Shown: positions 44,321 through 55,413, counted from the stretch's first letter. The stretch: DNA of 64,000 nt from Ischnura elegans (GCF_921293095.1 NC_060259.1:43505812-43569811); one strand, 5' to 3'. Notes: generated by a model not told the origin, from the sequence alone. Numbers and translations are program-made.

Positions 44321-46494
44321 TGATAATTATATAATTATTATTATTGTTTTGTAAACAAGGTAGGTTTAAAGCCTAGTCCAAGCTTTACTGTTCCAGTAAT
44401 AGTTCCATCTGAAAAATGACCCATTTTTTACGGGTGATAGATGAAATAATGCTGTAATTAGTCCCTGAAACTTGAGTATTATTATTATTATGCTTAGTCT
44501 ATGCTAGATAAGGTTGACCAATCGAACGGTGAGAACTCTGCTCAAGCATAAACCCTGCGTTAGCTATAACTCGTACCCAAAAATATTGTAGGCAAGGCTA
44601 CCATCCATGCCAGGTTTTTTTACCGGAAAGACGAGATATAAAAAGAAGAGATTTAAATACTCAACGCCTTTACTCAATTTTAATAAAAAGATTTTTAAAA
44701 ACCTGGAAAATTAAACAACTAGAAGGGTTCAATCAGACACAAGTATGTGAATCCACCTCCCCCGGAAGTTCCAGGGTATGTATGAATATTGCAATAAAAA
44801 AAGATTAAATATATGTTTTAAGGTGAAGATAATTTGTTGAAAAAAGAGTACTTTCAATCCTTGCGGTGAGATGCATCACGTTTCCTGTATGCCAGTGTAG
44901 AAATTTTGACATTCTTTTTTTAGGGCAGCTAATAATTTCTTACGTACCACTTGTTGTACTTCAATGCTCTTAATTACTTAAGAAAAAATATCATATTTGA
45001 CGGTTTATACTCTGGTTATTACAAATGAAGACTATGACCTTAGTCAGCGCAAGAAAGAAAAGTCATATTAATTAAATATCAAAAATTATAAGCTAATGCA
45101 GCCCTTAAGCTTAATGATTATAAATACATAAACGCTCATCGGAGTTTCTGCCAATGACTTCTAATGCAGTCCCCGCTGTAGTGAAATTAGTGTGCTTAAT
45201 CACGAAAAATGCCAGAAGATTAAATTTGCCCACAAAAAAATGTGGAATACAGTTTCGATTATGTTTTCATTCGTGGTACATGGTAATTTGTGTCTTCTTT
45301 CATTTTTATTCCCCTCAATGTTGCACTTTTTAGGTACTTACCCCAACTAAAATAACGTTTGTATCTTTTTAAGGGTATTTTATAACTTACTAGTGAGAAT
45401 CAATAAAAATTCAATCACCATCCGTCAATAATATAATCTGTAAATAATATATAAATTCTTAAGGAAGAATTTGAATGAATGGTAAGCAGGGAAAGGGCCA
45501 AAGCCACACCCATATAGACTCATTATTCTCTAGATATTGTAGGATTATATTCATAAAATATTTTTGACCATTGGAAAATTTAAATCACGCTCTATTCCCA
45601 GAGAATCTATGATTTAAGTGCACACAAAAATAGGGTCTGCACTTCATTTTATGAATTCCAAATCATTGGAGCCTTTTCTTTCCAGTTGTGCATTCCCCGA
45701 GCCTCCCCTCTTGGCTCCGCTATCCACGAGAAGTTTCCAGAACCACCCGTGCATGACGGGATCAAAATGAAGGAGAATCAGTTGGCAACAAAAATATTGA
45801 ACACGATGGTCGATTGTGTTCTCAGCCCACGCATGTGGTAATTTCCACAATCCCGTATTTATTACGAAAGGTTGGCAAGGGAATGATTATGTGGGAATTG
45901 GAGAGATTTCTACTGACATAAGCACATACTAAGTGAAAGGAATCCAGGGATACGTGGTTGAATGGCTTGCTTGGTAGATGAAGTACGACTCTCGAAGTAC
46001 TTGTCCCATATATCCTCGGCATTTTCATCTCTAAATCTCCATCACCGTTGGGATTAGAATCCAGGCTTTCAAGAATCTAAGTTAAAAACCTACCCTCACT
46101 CACAAACTCGATTGCCCCCTCGCTTTTAAGGAGTCGGAGTGGTGACCACGAGACAGCATGGAAGAGACGGACTGGAGATCATCCCCAACAATGCTATCTG
46201 AAATCTTTGTAGTACTCGTGGGCGCCTTTTCGGGCGCTGTGATTTCAATTTTATAGCTTCATTTCTTTTTCAATTGCCTCTTCGGCCAATATCCAAGAAG
46301 CTTAATAACTAACTTATTAAATTAAAAAGCTTAAAAAGCTAACAATATTCCAACAACGTCCAGACAAAATTTTTGGCGTTAACATATGACATGCGTGAAA
46401 TATTTATGTGTGTACCTCTTAATTTTCATCACCCCGTAAACAGCACATTCATGGCTGTTACAACGGGGAATTAGCAATCAGCAAAGAAAGTCAT
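44321..46494. other. 2.2 kb with nothing recognised
   Basis: AT-rich. Minus-strand ORFs at 45644-46028 show no motif. Confidence 0.4.
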
Positions 46495-46638
46495 TTGCAA
46501 ACGCCCATGCCTATTCATTCCTGCCCATTCACAAATGACCTGCATATTTGCAACTTCCCAAGGCGGGACTACGAACACGCGACTTCCGGTTTGTCAGGCG
46601 ATGACTTTGCACCGACGCCACTAAGGTCGGCAATATCC
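46495..46638 (-). mobile_element. tRNA-derived SINE E, minus copy
   Basis: The minus strand contains CCTGACAAACCGGAAGTCGC, a decayed B box (GTTCGTAGTCCCGCC) and a 3' body with TTTGCAAATGAC. Similar copies lie at 46640-46860 (plus) and 61425-61555 (minus). Confidence 0.6.
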
Positions 46639-46639
46639 A

Positions 46640-46860
46640 TGTTAATCAAATTGACATTGTTCGGATATGGGGTAAAGTCCTCGCCTGCCAATCCGTAGGT
46701 CGCGGGTTCGAATCCCGCCTGGGTAGGAGGTCCCCGTCCAGGGCATGGATGTTTGTGATAGTCTATTGTTAATGTTGCAACCCACGCTGTAAAGGCCATT
46801 CTGTGCTGTTTGCGGGGAAGTGAGAAATAAATAAGTGAGAAATAAATAAATATCCAATGG
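46640..46860 (+). mobile_element. tRNA-derived SINE E, plus copy
   Basis: The head contains a perfect tRNA T arm, GCGGG-TTCGAAT-CCCGC (46702-46718), which includes the polymerase III B box. A GGGTAAAGTCCTCGCCTGCC segment sits where the A box/anticodon region is expected. Then comes a body (CCAGGGCATGG, TTTGTGATAGTC) and a GAAATAAATAA 3' tail. No acceptor stem closes, so this is a SINE, not a tRNA gene. It lies head-to-head with the copy at 46495-46638, sharing GGCAATATCCATGTTAATC at the junction. Confidence 0.75.
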
Positions 46861-46878
46861 AACTCCCTCACATAGTTG

Positions 46879-47190
46879 AAGCTATGTCCAGCAGTGGACA
46901 TGGAGGTTCATATTATAACATGTCATAGATGTTTTGGAAACATCTAATGAGTAGATAATGGATGCCCTGGCAGCAATCAAAATCCGAACAACTTCGAGAC
47001 AACATTGTCGGCGTTAGCATTTGACATCCGATCAATATCCATATTAATCCAGTTATTATTGTATGGATATCTCTCAAATATCCAAAGGACCCGCCAAGCA
47101 ACATTGCAGGGATGTCCAACAGTATACATCAGGATGCACATTACATTATCTGTTAATTATCTTAACAATATCTAATGAGTAGAAAAAGAG
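46879..47190 (+). repeat. Diverged tandem duplication, ~230-bp period
   Basis: GATGT(C/T)CAACAG or CAGCAG, then CAT(C/G)..., then AACATCTAATGAGTAGA-type endings recur at about 46880-46957 and 47105-47186. Confidence 0.45.
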
Positions 47191-48100
47191 TGTGCTTATT
47201 ATGATTTTTGGTAATACTTAGACTTACAGAAAAATATTTGTGCTCTCCAATTCTATAAAAACATATGTTACTCATGGATACTGATTGGAATAGCAATTTT
47301 AATACCACGGACATTACAACTTGTGTACCTTTGTAATGTTTTTTTATAACTGATCTTGGATACAGAATATTTAGAATAGATTAAAAATAGGATACCTATG
47401 TAACGCTATAAAAATATGCAACATTTAGTTACAACGCATTTAGGATATTTCAACCTTATATATCTGATGAATATCGTCTACTGCTTGGGTAGTCTATTTT
47501 CATTTGAAACACTCCGTACCCTTTCAATTATCACATCGAACTTTTAACGTGAAGACCAATTCTATAATCGGATTGTTCATTTGTCAATTAAAAATACATT
47601 TATTAGTTACATGAATCCAGAGATAAACGTGAATATTAAATTCGCATTACGTTACGCTAGCATAATGTTTTGAAACCATTGAATGATGAAATCAATTTCA
47701 TAAATTATGACCAATTTTAGGACTTGACCACAATTTTTTTCCACAGACTCTGGCGATAAAGAGTGAGGAAGTGTAATCGCAGCAATTCATTGAACTGGTA
47801 TAATTATTTCACAACGGTTAGGATTATCATTAATAAAGAATTATTATCTGCTTTCCTATCATACTTATAATTTATTTTGTAGGTGTTGGGTCATTATTAG
47901 TGATTTTACCATTCATTTGCGGTGTCAACTAATCACGTAGCTTCACAATTTTCCATGAAAGTGGTGGAGTCATTTTTTTCTAGAGATTTTCTACAGAATA
48001 TCTGCCATGCAATTAACATGATTTTAATTGAACCTGGTTTGAACTGACGTCACTCTATCGGTGATACAACCTGAAGGTTTGTATGTGAAGGCAGGTCTCA
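47191..48100. other. Unassigned AT-rich DNA
   Basis: Nothing recognised. Confidence 0.4.
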
Positions 48101-48249
48101 CTCAGAGGCAGTCTGAGGTTTCGGCGGCCCTCGGCTGGGGATCATGATGAGACCTTTCTTACTGGGGGAATCGGAGTCCTCCCCCAAAAAACTTTTTAAA
48201 ATTACGTGTCCTGAATTAGATTTTGACGCTACTATGGCTCTTTTAAACT

Positions 48250-49140
48250 AGATAAAAGTAAATAAAATAGCAATTTCGCCAGAAAAAATGCCATGAAAGG
48301 TGTGAATTTGACGGTTAATAAAATTTAATATTTTGTTATGGTTCTATTATCTGTTTAGTGAATTTAATCCTTGAAACTGCACCGAAATCTTAAAAAACCT
48401 ATAACATGCTCGAGTATGCTTCTCAGAAAAGCATCAGGTTTTCTTTTATCTTCTGGCGCCTTTGCTTTATAAATTTTTAGTATGATCTTTTTACACTGAG
48501 TATGCTTTAAATAAAGCAGTCAATGAAAACGCGGAATTTAATAGTTGCAATAAAAAACTTTGGTTCATATTATCTGAGTATTTTTACTACGCCTTTCATA
48601 TACGCTTCGCGACAGACGAGAACGTTGTGGGTGCCCCGTGCGCTTGGGAACCTCAGCGATCGTCGACCAGCTGACCTGACAAGAATTCCCCTGATGCCCG
48701 GAAATGGATATTGACGCTCTTAAAAACAGATATAAGTTATGAAAAATTAGAATTTCACACTTTATAAATGTTTAATAATGTATTATGGTTATATCGTCTA
48801 TTACTAAGTGATTTTGCTCCTTTGAACTGGGGAAATCTAAATTAACGTCAAAAATAACCTTTTCCAATAACCCTTTCAAAAGAGCATCAAATTATTTTAT
48901 ATTTAAACACTTTTTTATTCATTTATTTTTACACTGAGTATACAGCGCAGAAAAATTAGCGTAAAGCAACGAATGGAAACTTAGAATTTCATAATTGCAA
49001 AAAAAACTTGGCTCAAGTAATCTGAGTATATTTTTATTACGCCTTTCATACACGCTTCACAATATATGCGAGCGTTGTGGGGGGCCCCTAATCTCGGGGC
49101 CCTCGGCGATTGCCGACCAGGCCAGGCCGCCCTTGGCTCA
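48250..49140 (+). repeat. Two diverged tandem units, ~480 bp each
   Basis: Unit 1 (about 48250-48725) and unit 2 (about 48735-49140) share in order: TTAATAAAATT/TTAATAATGT with ATGGTT, GTGATTTT/GTGAATTT, AAAAGCATCA/AAGAGCATCA, TTTTTACACTGAGTAT, TTGCAA(T/A)AAAAAACTT, ATTACGCCTTTCATA(T/C)ACGCTTC, and GCCC(C/T)CGGCGAT-like GC-rich ends. A third GC-rich partial end is at 48110-48150. No coding potential. Confidence 0.6.
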
Positions 49141-49239
49141 AACCAAACTTATACTAATGCGTGTGAATATTACACATTTAGGGAAGGAGCGTAGTTCCCC
49201 AAGGGACTGATTTCTGATTTAGTTCGAATTTTTATCGGA

Positions 49240-49525
49240 TTTCAAAAATGTCCACGGCAAAATTGTCCACGGAAAATAAAGCATAATTAGGAGTGTCAAT
49301 CAAAATTTACATTCATGATATTTTCATCAAATTCATTATTTTAAATGCTATTCCTCGCAATTTCAAATGCCGTACTGCAAAATATTGGAAAAAAGTGGAT
49401 CGCAATGTACTACTCATCATCGCGCCGCGGATATTTTTGAGAGCCGATTAAAATGCGACCGAAATGGCTACAGAAATCAGCCTTCTGTGGGATAAAATTT
49501 GGCCTCCTCTATGCAGTTTCGTTGC
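49240..49525 (+). repeat. Repeat A, 5' portion
   Basis: Matches 1690-1920: TTCCTCGCAAT, CAAAATATTGGAAAAAAGTG, GATTAAAATGCGACCG, GGCCTCCTCTATGCAG. It lacks the GC-rich 3' half and hairpin. Confidence 0.65.
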
Positions 49526-50019
49526 CTTTCCATATTCCTTCTCACTTTTCGAGTTTTTTTTTCTTTTGAAGTGTCCGGAGGCTCAAGGTTTGAACCAGGG
49601 ACCCTCCAATTTACATTCAAATAAATTGTCCTTAAAGCTCGCGCGTTTCCCTAAGCTGATACACATTTCCATGAACCGCAAATAGAGCCGAAGAAACGTT
49701 TTAGAGTTTCTACAGGAGAATTTTAACTTCTAAATCGTATCTTAAGTGGCGCGAACAGAGTTTGAATACTCGCCCACGCCATCAAGCTACAGTACTGTAC
49801 ATTGACATCTGTTCAAAATAAATTAAGAAATCAATATTTTTATTTGTTTGTGCTATGTATAAGTTCAACCTAGTTATCCCTGAAGTCAAATATTGCAGTA
49901 CTGAGAATCAATAAGCTATTCAATGGTAGTTTTATTAACATAATTTCAATCCCAGAACAATGATGCGTATAATGTTCGTTACACTTTTTAGAATTCTTGT
50001 CAACAGTATAAGATGCCCA
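49526..50019. other. Possible decayed tRNA-like SINE pieces
   Basis: On the minus strand at about 49583-49595 GGTTCAAACCTTG resembles a B box, and another GTTTGAATAC-type piece is at 49754. Neither has a convincing A box or body; low support. Confidence 0.25.
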
Positions 50020-50040
50020 TTAACCCATTTAAGCCCAAGC

Positions 50041-50090
50041 GGTCGAAAACGACCAGTGTATCATTTTATCCCAAGCGGTCGAAAACGACC
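50041..50090. promoter_or_regulatory. Left subterminal palindromes of piggyBac
   Basis: Two copies of GGTCGAAAACGACC (50041-50054, 50077-50090), each preceded by CCCAAGC. A third, inverted, is at 50416-50429, and a fourth at 52536-52549 near the right end; the latter two carry CCCAAGTGGTCG or its complement. Their placement near both ends suggests transposase-binding sites; this is inference. Confidence 0.6.
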
Positions 50091-50610
50091 TTGGGGGATT
50101 TTTTTTTATCTACGCGCCGGCAATCCACTGATGTACCTACAATGTAACTTAAATGTAACATTTGACTTCTCGGAACTATGTGGGGTTGAGATCTCGCAAT
50201 TTAGTCAGTGTGGTAGAGAGATCGGCCTCGTGAACTTCGGGAAGTCTATTCTACATTGGCATGTCAGGAAAAATGTCTCGGTAAGTTTTCCATTTTTTAT
50301 TTAAGCACTAAAAAAACATGTATTTCATAAAATAGATAGCCTGTTTTATTGTATACCAGCGAATTACATGTTTATCTAGAGTCCTATTGAGACTAGAGCC
50401 TATTTATCTATGAGTGGTCGTTTTCGACCACTTGGGATAATGCATGCTCTGCTTGCTTATTTTCCGTAGCGAATCGTGAGATGAAGGATTCGTTGTCCCG
50501 ATGTTTTTGCCTATGGGTTTAAGACTGCCCGCCACTCTGAAAGATTAAAATTCTGTAAATGCTTAGTTGCATATTTTTATTTTCGTACAGCCTATTAGTT
50601 TTATGTTCCT

Positions 50611-52367
50611 ATGTTCATACACCTACAGCTATGTACCTACGTGTTTTCTGTTCTGTTTAGAGGGAAATGCCTCACCACCGCAGAAATAATAGAGGAGTGT
50701 GAGCGCTTGAGTGAGGATGATATTCCTGATTCAATTTATATATTGCCTCCTATCCAAACATGTGATGAAACTGATGAAGATTCCGGAGATGAGGACGATT
50801 TTGACCCCAATAGATTGAATCGTAACCAGTTAACGGCTCCGGCGGAAGTGCGTTTCAGTGACCGTGAGGATAGGAGTGATGACATACCACATGACGAAAG
50901 TGCAAGTGCTTTTAAGAAGCTTAAAGTATGTGAATGGGTCCACGGAGATATTAGTGATGTGGAATCTATACCAGTGCCTGAAGAAAAATGTTTTCTCCCT
51001 CCTCTCACGATCTCGGAACACTCCGAGGCAATTGACTTCCTGAAACTATTTCTCAATGAAGAAATTGTCGAAGGTTTGGTGAAACACACTTCAATGTATT
51101 CTTCCCAGAAAAACAGTTCCCTCCTTGTGAATCATGATGATATGTACGCGTTCATAGGGATTTTAATTCTATCGGGTTATAATTCATGCCCTCGCCGAAG
51201 AATGTATTGGGAAAATAGAGCCGACACCGAAAATGCGCTAGTGAAAAACACCATGAGACGGAATCAATTCGATGAACTATTTCGCCATTTTCACGCTTGC
51301 GATAATTTGAATTTGGACGCCAATGATAAGTTGTAAGTAAAGTCAATGAACTTTTCATACGATTTGCTCCATTAGAGAGTTTTGCATCAATTGATGAATC
51401 TATGATCAGGTACTTTGGAAAGCATTCCTGCAAACAGTTTTTGAAGGGAAAGCCGGTACGTTTTGGTTATAAAGCATGGTCATTGGCTTTGAAATCAGGG
51501 TATTGTCTTCAATTTATGTTATATCAGGGAAAAGATACTTCAAATGGTGAGAACAAGAAAGAATTTGGCTTGGGAGGGTCCGTTATTTTCAGTTTGTAGA
51601 TTTATTGGAGAGTTCATACCCCGGATTTAAATTTTCCTTGTTCTTTGACAATTTTTTTACCAGCTCTAAAGTAATTTCACAACTCTCAGAAAGAGGATTA
51701 GGTGCTACTGGTACTGTACGTGAAAATCGAACGGAAAAATGCACCATCACGTCAAAGAAGGACATGAAAAAAATGGAAAGAGGAACAATTGACAAACGCG
51801 TTGAAAAAGGAAGAAATATTATCGCAGTGGAATGGAAAGATAATAATGCAGTTTTACTTATGTCAAACCAATTTGGTGTAGAGCCTTTATCGAAAGCAAC
51901 GCGGTATTCCTTGAAGGAGAAACGAAAAATTGAGATTCCTGAGCCAAATATAATTAAAATGTACAACAGATATATGGGTGGAGTGGATCAAATGGATAAC
52001 CATATTTCCAATTATCAGATAGGAATGCGCGGTAAAAAATGGTACATGCCTATTTTGTTCTGGACCATTGATGTTTGCGTGAACAATGCATGGCTTCTTA
52101 GTAAATCGTATGGGTGTAGATGGGATAAGCTAGAGTTTTTACGTCAGGCTGTGGATTCACTCTGCAAAACCCATGGTACAAAACGAAAGGTCAGTGGTCC
52201 ATTTAAAAAAAATAGAGTAAGTCAATGTCAGAAAGAGTTGGGGAGGCATTTAGTGGTAACTGATCAACCAAGAAGAAACTGTTCATTGTAAAACCAAAAC
52301 TGTGACTGAATGTGAAACGTGTAATGTCCCCTTACATGATAAATGCTTCATTCCATTCCACACTTAA
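50611..52367 (+). pseudogene. piggyBac transposase, three frameshifts
   Basis: A DDE/D transposase in four frame segments. Segment 1 (50611-51335): acidic N-terminus (ETDEDSGDEDD), then the core start LFLNEEIVEGLVKHTSMYSS, DDMYAFIGILILSGYN and YWENRADTENALV. It shifts near 51333. Segment 2 (to about 51596): FAPLESFASIDESMIRYFGK with the first Asp at 51393, then KGKPVRFGYKAWSL. It shifts near 51590. Segment 3 (51605-52288): SLFFDNFFTS with the second Asp at 51647, and NRYMGGVDQMDNHIS with the third Asp at 51986. It shifts near 52283. Segment 4 (52284-52367): HCKTKTVTECETCNVPLHDK then CFIPFH, a C-terminal cysteine-rich domain used for end recognition. All three Asp are kept. Each lesion is a small indel, so inactivation looks fairly recent. 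Confidence 0.88.
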
Positions 52368-52810
52368 ATGATTATTATGAATGCCTGTTAATATTTAAAC
52401 ATTGTTTGAAATAAATAAAGTCAGAGGCTTGAAAATTTAATTTAAAAATGAGTTATGTTATTTGTGAGCTAAAGAAAAAGATTAGGGATCAGTGGGAGCT
52501 GACAATGAGTAAATTTATGTCCCATTATCCCAAGTGGTCGTTTTCGACCTCACCAGATAAACAATTTTAACGGTTAAAATTGTAAATGTTGTTTGTTTAT
52601 TTGCCACTTGTGTGACATTTTAATGCAAATTTAACATCCAAAGCACTAAAAAAACATTTTTGGAATTGTGGGCATTTGGAGGTATTATCGAGTCCAGAAT
52701 TGTGGGCTTAAATGGGTTAATGCAGCTTAATGGAGCATAAATCATACAGAAATGTTGCATCTAAAAGTTGTAATTTTTTTAAACTTGGGGTAACAGTGAC
52801 TTTGATTGTA

Positions 52811-54034
52811 GGGGAGATTGAGGTAATGACGTTCAGCATGTGATGGCGGTCTCTGTGGTAAAGCGGATAACGTAGCTTCAAACTGATTGGTGCCACTAAC
52901 TCACGACAGTTTATGAATATACTACTGGAGTGCTCGCTATCTTGCCAACCGTAAATTGCCTGTTGTGTAAGAAAGACTTTTTTGACGCTTCGCTTCACAG
53001 GAAAGACAATAGTTTTATTCACTATCAGATCTTACTGCTATCTTTTTATGGGACGAGACTGATCTGGTAATAATATCAGGTAATATGTTTTATTAAGGTT
53101 TTAAGCACTAAAATTCATTTTTTGGCACTTGAATGAAAACATGTGTTTGGGGGAAATGGCAGTCTCTTTGGAAACTGACCGGCACTACCCCATTAGAACT
53201 TACATATTTTTGTTCTATGCTTCTGATGCTCAGAAAATGCATAAGGAAAGAGGATAAAGTAAAATGGACTGCAGAAGACTTACGGAAAGTACAAGCCACC
53301 ATTACTGGGGGATTATCGATTAGAAAGGCGGCGGATCAATTTAAAATACCATTCAGCACGTTGAAAGACAGAATTAAGAGTGGAACTGATTCTGATCCAA
53401 GCTTAGGCAGAAAGTATCTTTTCCCTCCTGCACACTCAGCAGCTCTAGCTGACCACGTAAAAACTTTATTGAAGATTTTCTACGGTATCACTGCACTGAA
53501 ATTAAGAAAAATTGCATTTGAATATGCAGAAAAAACACCAATGAAGCCATAGGTTTGATGAAGGAACAAAAATGGCTATAAAAACCAATTGGCAAAGCCC
53601 TTAAATATTTCAGCCCTCTTTTACCATGGAAAGATGTTTTTTTAAGCATTGACTTCCTATTATGTCCAAACTGCCAATTACTTTTTTATGATTTCTAATA
53701 TGCGGAATTATTTAATAAAAGAAACATAAATATTTCACTTAAGCTTGTTTATGTCATCGGAACTCCTCATCTTTATTAATAATTTACAATCATTTAGTAG
53801 AACATGACATTACCGACTGCCATTACCCCAGGGTAGGGGAATTTCGGTCAAAGCTGATTTTGCAATATTTTTTATAATATCAATAGGTAAGCTTAATTAG
53901 GCCCCAATTAAGGTCTGTAATAAGTAAAATGTACGATATGTAAGCGATTCCATATGATTTCGTTCTAAATTCTCAATAACGTGCAGTTTTATGCTCATTT
54001 TCCCTTAGCTGACTGCCATTTCCCCAGTCTCTCC
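52811..54034 (+). mobile_element. pogo-like DNA transposon, internally decayed
   Basis: Imperfect inverted ends of about 27 bp: GGGGAGATTGAGGTAATGAC starting at 52811, and the reverse complement of 54008-54034 (GGAGAGACTGGGGAAATGGC onward). Both are preceded by TA (52809-52810 and 54035-54036), and TTGT outside also matches. Copies of GACTGCCATT(T/A)CCCC occur at 54011-54025, 53815-53829 and inverted at 53150-53164. Between them lies a CENP-B/pogo-type DNA-binding domain. At 1.2 kb the element is too short for a complete transposase, so it is an internal-deletion derivative. It lies only 90 bp from the piggyBac right end. Confidence 0.7.
53226..53552 (+). pseudogene. pogo/Tigger-type transposase N-terminus
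   Basis: I start at the ATG at 53226 (MLRKCIRKEDKVKW), the usual beginning of pogo-family and jerky-like proteins. Residues about 14-50 form a psq-type helix-turn-helix (TAEDLRKVQATITGG, SIRKAADQFKIPFSTLKDRI). Then GRKYLFPPAHSAALADHVKT and FYGITALKLRKIAFEYAEK match the second helical DNA-binding region. It stops at 53552; further matches after the stop are weak and the DDE catalytic domain is missing. It could bind DNA but not transpose. Confidence 0.75.
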
Positions 54035-54039
54035 TACAA

Positions 54040-54764
54040 ATTCTTTACATTCTTGCGTTGAGTATCATATGGTGCTTGCTTTTGAGTGATGGTTTTTTTT
54101 TCAAATCATAAATTACTCAACAAGAAATATGAACATCGCAGTTATGGCAAATGCAATCCCATCGTAATCATACCGGGTAATGGGTAGCAGCAGGAAGTTG
54201 TGTGCTGTGCCATGTGCATTGGGTTACCTTATTCCTAAATTCACCGTCTCGCCGTAATTGTCTTTTATCTGCTGTTTTTCTGAAGGCAGATATATGTAAG
54301 CTTATGGACATTTAAAGCAATATTTTTGCGTCTAACATGAAAAAGTTGAATAAACCTGGAAAAATTCGTTCGCATATTAGAAAACGTCCCGTAATAAATA
54401 TATTATTTGTAAAATGGGTTTATGAAATTAATTATGTGCAAATTATTTTTGTGAATATTCACTGTAATGGTTTGGCTTCAAATTAGGTCTGCTATCTCAA
54501 TATGGAATAATATTTTGATTTTGATTCTGATGATTCCCACAATGTTGATTCCTAAAATAATTTATAACAGTATGAAGTACTAAAACAGCGACAGGAAATA
54601 CTTCTCCCGATGAATTTTTTAACTTTGCTAAAATCAGTCATTATATATCTCTTGGCAAATCACGAATGAATGCTTGCTGTAAAAATATCAAATTTACAGT
54701 CTTGGTTTTATTCATTTACGGAAAATACTTCCGTTGACTGATATTTAAATCTAATTTGTAACTA
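54040..54764. other. Unassigned AT-rich DNA
   Basis: Nothing recognised. Confidence 0.4.
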
Positions 54765-54985
54765 TCAGATATTCTCAGTGCTATAGCTCTATTGTGTCAC
54801 GATTAAAAACCATGCATTTAAAACCAGCTCTAAACAGCCAAACTATTTATAGCGTAAGCAAAGAATCGTCTGTACTCGAGTATTATGAAGCTCATTTAAA
54901 TGACATTTTTGATTGGAATTTGAGGAATAAAGGCATACAATTTCCCTCGATAACAGTGTGCAATTATATCATTGCGTGCAAGAGG
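54765..54985 (+). pseudogene. Possible DEG/ENaC (pickpocket-like) exon or exon relic
   Basis: An open stretch encodes VSRLKTMHLKPALNSQTIYS, then SVLEYYEAHLNDIF, and NLRNKGIQFPSITVCNY. IQFPSITVCN resembles the strongly conserved FPAVTICN motif just outside the first membrane helix of DEG/ENaC channels, including insect pickpocket subunits. A CAG acceptor-like site (about 54776-54778) precedes the stretch and a GT (AAGAGGTGTGA, about 54983) follows. No upstream TM1 exon or downstream exons were found in the window, and the frame ends in a stop shortly after (TGA at 54995). It may be an internal exon of a gene with very long introns, a pseudogene, or coincidence. Confidence 0.25.
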
Positions 54986-54995
54986 TGTGATTGCT

Positions 54996-55339
54996 GACAA
55001 ATTTTAATTTAAGAATACAGAAGAGTTATACTTGTACCATGGAGAATGCTCCCTATCAAAACGGTAAATACAGTCCATTTATCAATGCAGCTTGAATAAT
55101 TATTGCTGGAATAGAATACAGGCCAGGTAGAGGAGTCAAGGAAAATAAAATTGGCAGTGCCGTGGATTGCCACTATTTTTATTTGAATTTAATTGTTAAG
55201 AAATCCTGAATGAATATGATAAGAGTGATCAAAATTACCAATAAAAGATATATTTTCCGGTGTAATTCGGTAGAAATATAAGATATTTAACATAGTTATT
55301 GCACTTGTCTATTTCCACACTTCTTCATTTTTACGAACA
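54996..55339. other. Unassigned AT-rich DNA
   Basis: Nothing recognised. Confidence 0.4.
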
Positions 55340-55413
55340 CAGGTTCCAGGATCACATAATGCCATAATCAAGTCATTATGGCATGAAAATGGCATTGTGT
55401 GCCGAAACCTGGG
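55340..55413. repeat. Foldback of two hammerhead-like relics
   Basis: The arms 55340-55365 and 55389-55411 pair through ATGCCAT/ATGGCAT and CAGGTT/AACCTG. The plus copy reads ATGAAAA, T, GGCA, TTGTG, TGCC, GAAAC (55383-55408). The minus copy has a TTGATTA-T-GGCA start but a decayed GGAAC end. It shares the architecture of the 25.3 kb palindrome. Confidence 0.45.

Larger units (their letters stand above)
50024..52716 (+). mobile_element. piggyBac element with TTAA target duplications
   Basis: TTAA at 50020-50023 and 52717-52720 flanks perfect 14-bp inverted termini (CCCATTTAAGCCCA at 50024-50037, its reverse complement at 52703-52716). The 2693-bp interior carries a piggyBac-family transposase. 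Insertion at TTAA with exact duplication and CCC...GGG ends is diagnostic of piggyBac. A 14-bp palindrome GGTCGAAAACGACC (or GGTCGTTTTCGACC) occurs at 50041-50054, 50077-50090, 50416-50429 and 52536-52549. The termini are intact but the transposase is broken, so it could move only if supplied in trans. Confidence 0.92.

Noticed and set aside
46640..46735. Functional tRNA gene suggested by a perfect T arm
   Set aside because: No acceptor or anticodon stem closes and the sequence continues into a body shared with other copies; it is a SINE head.
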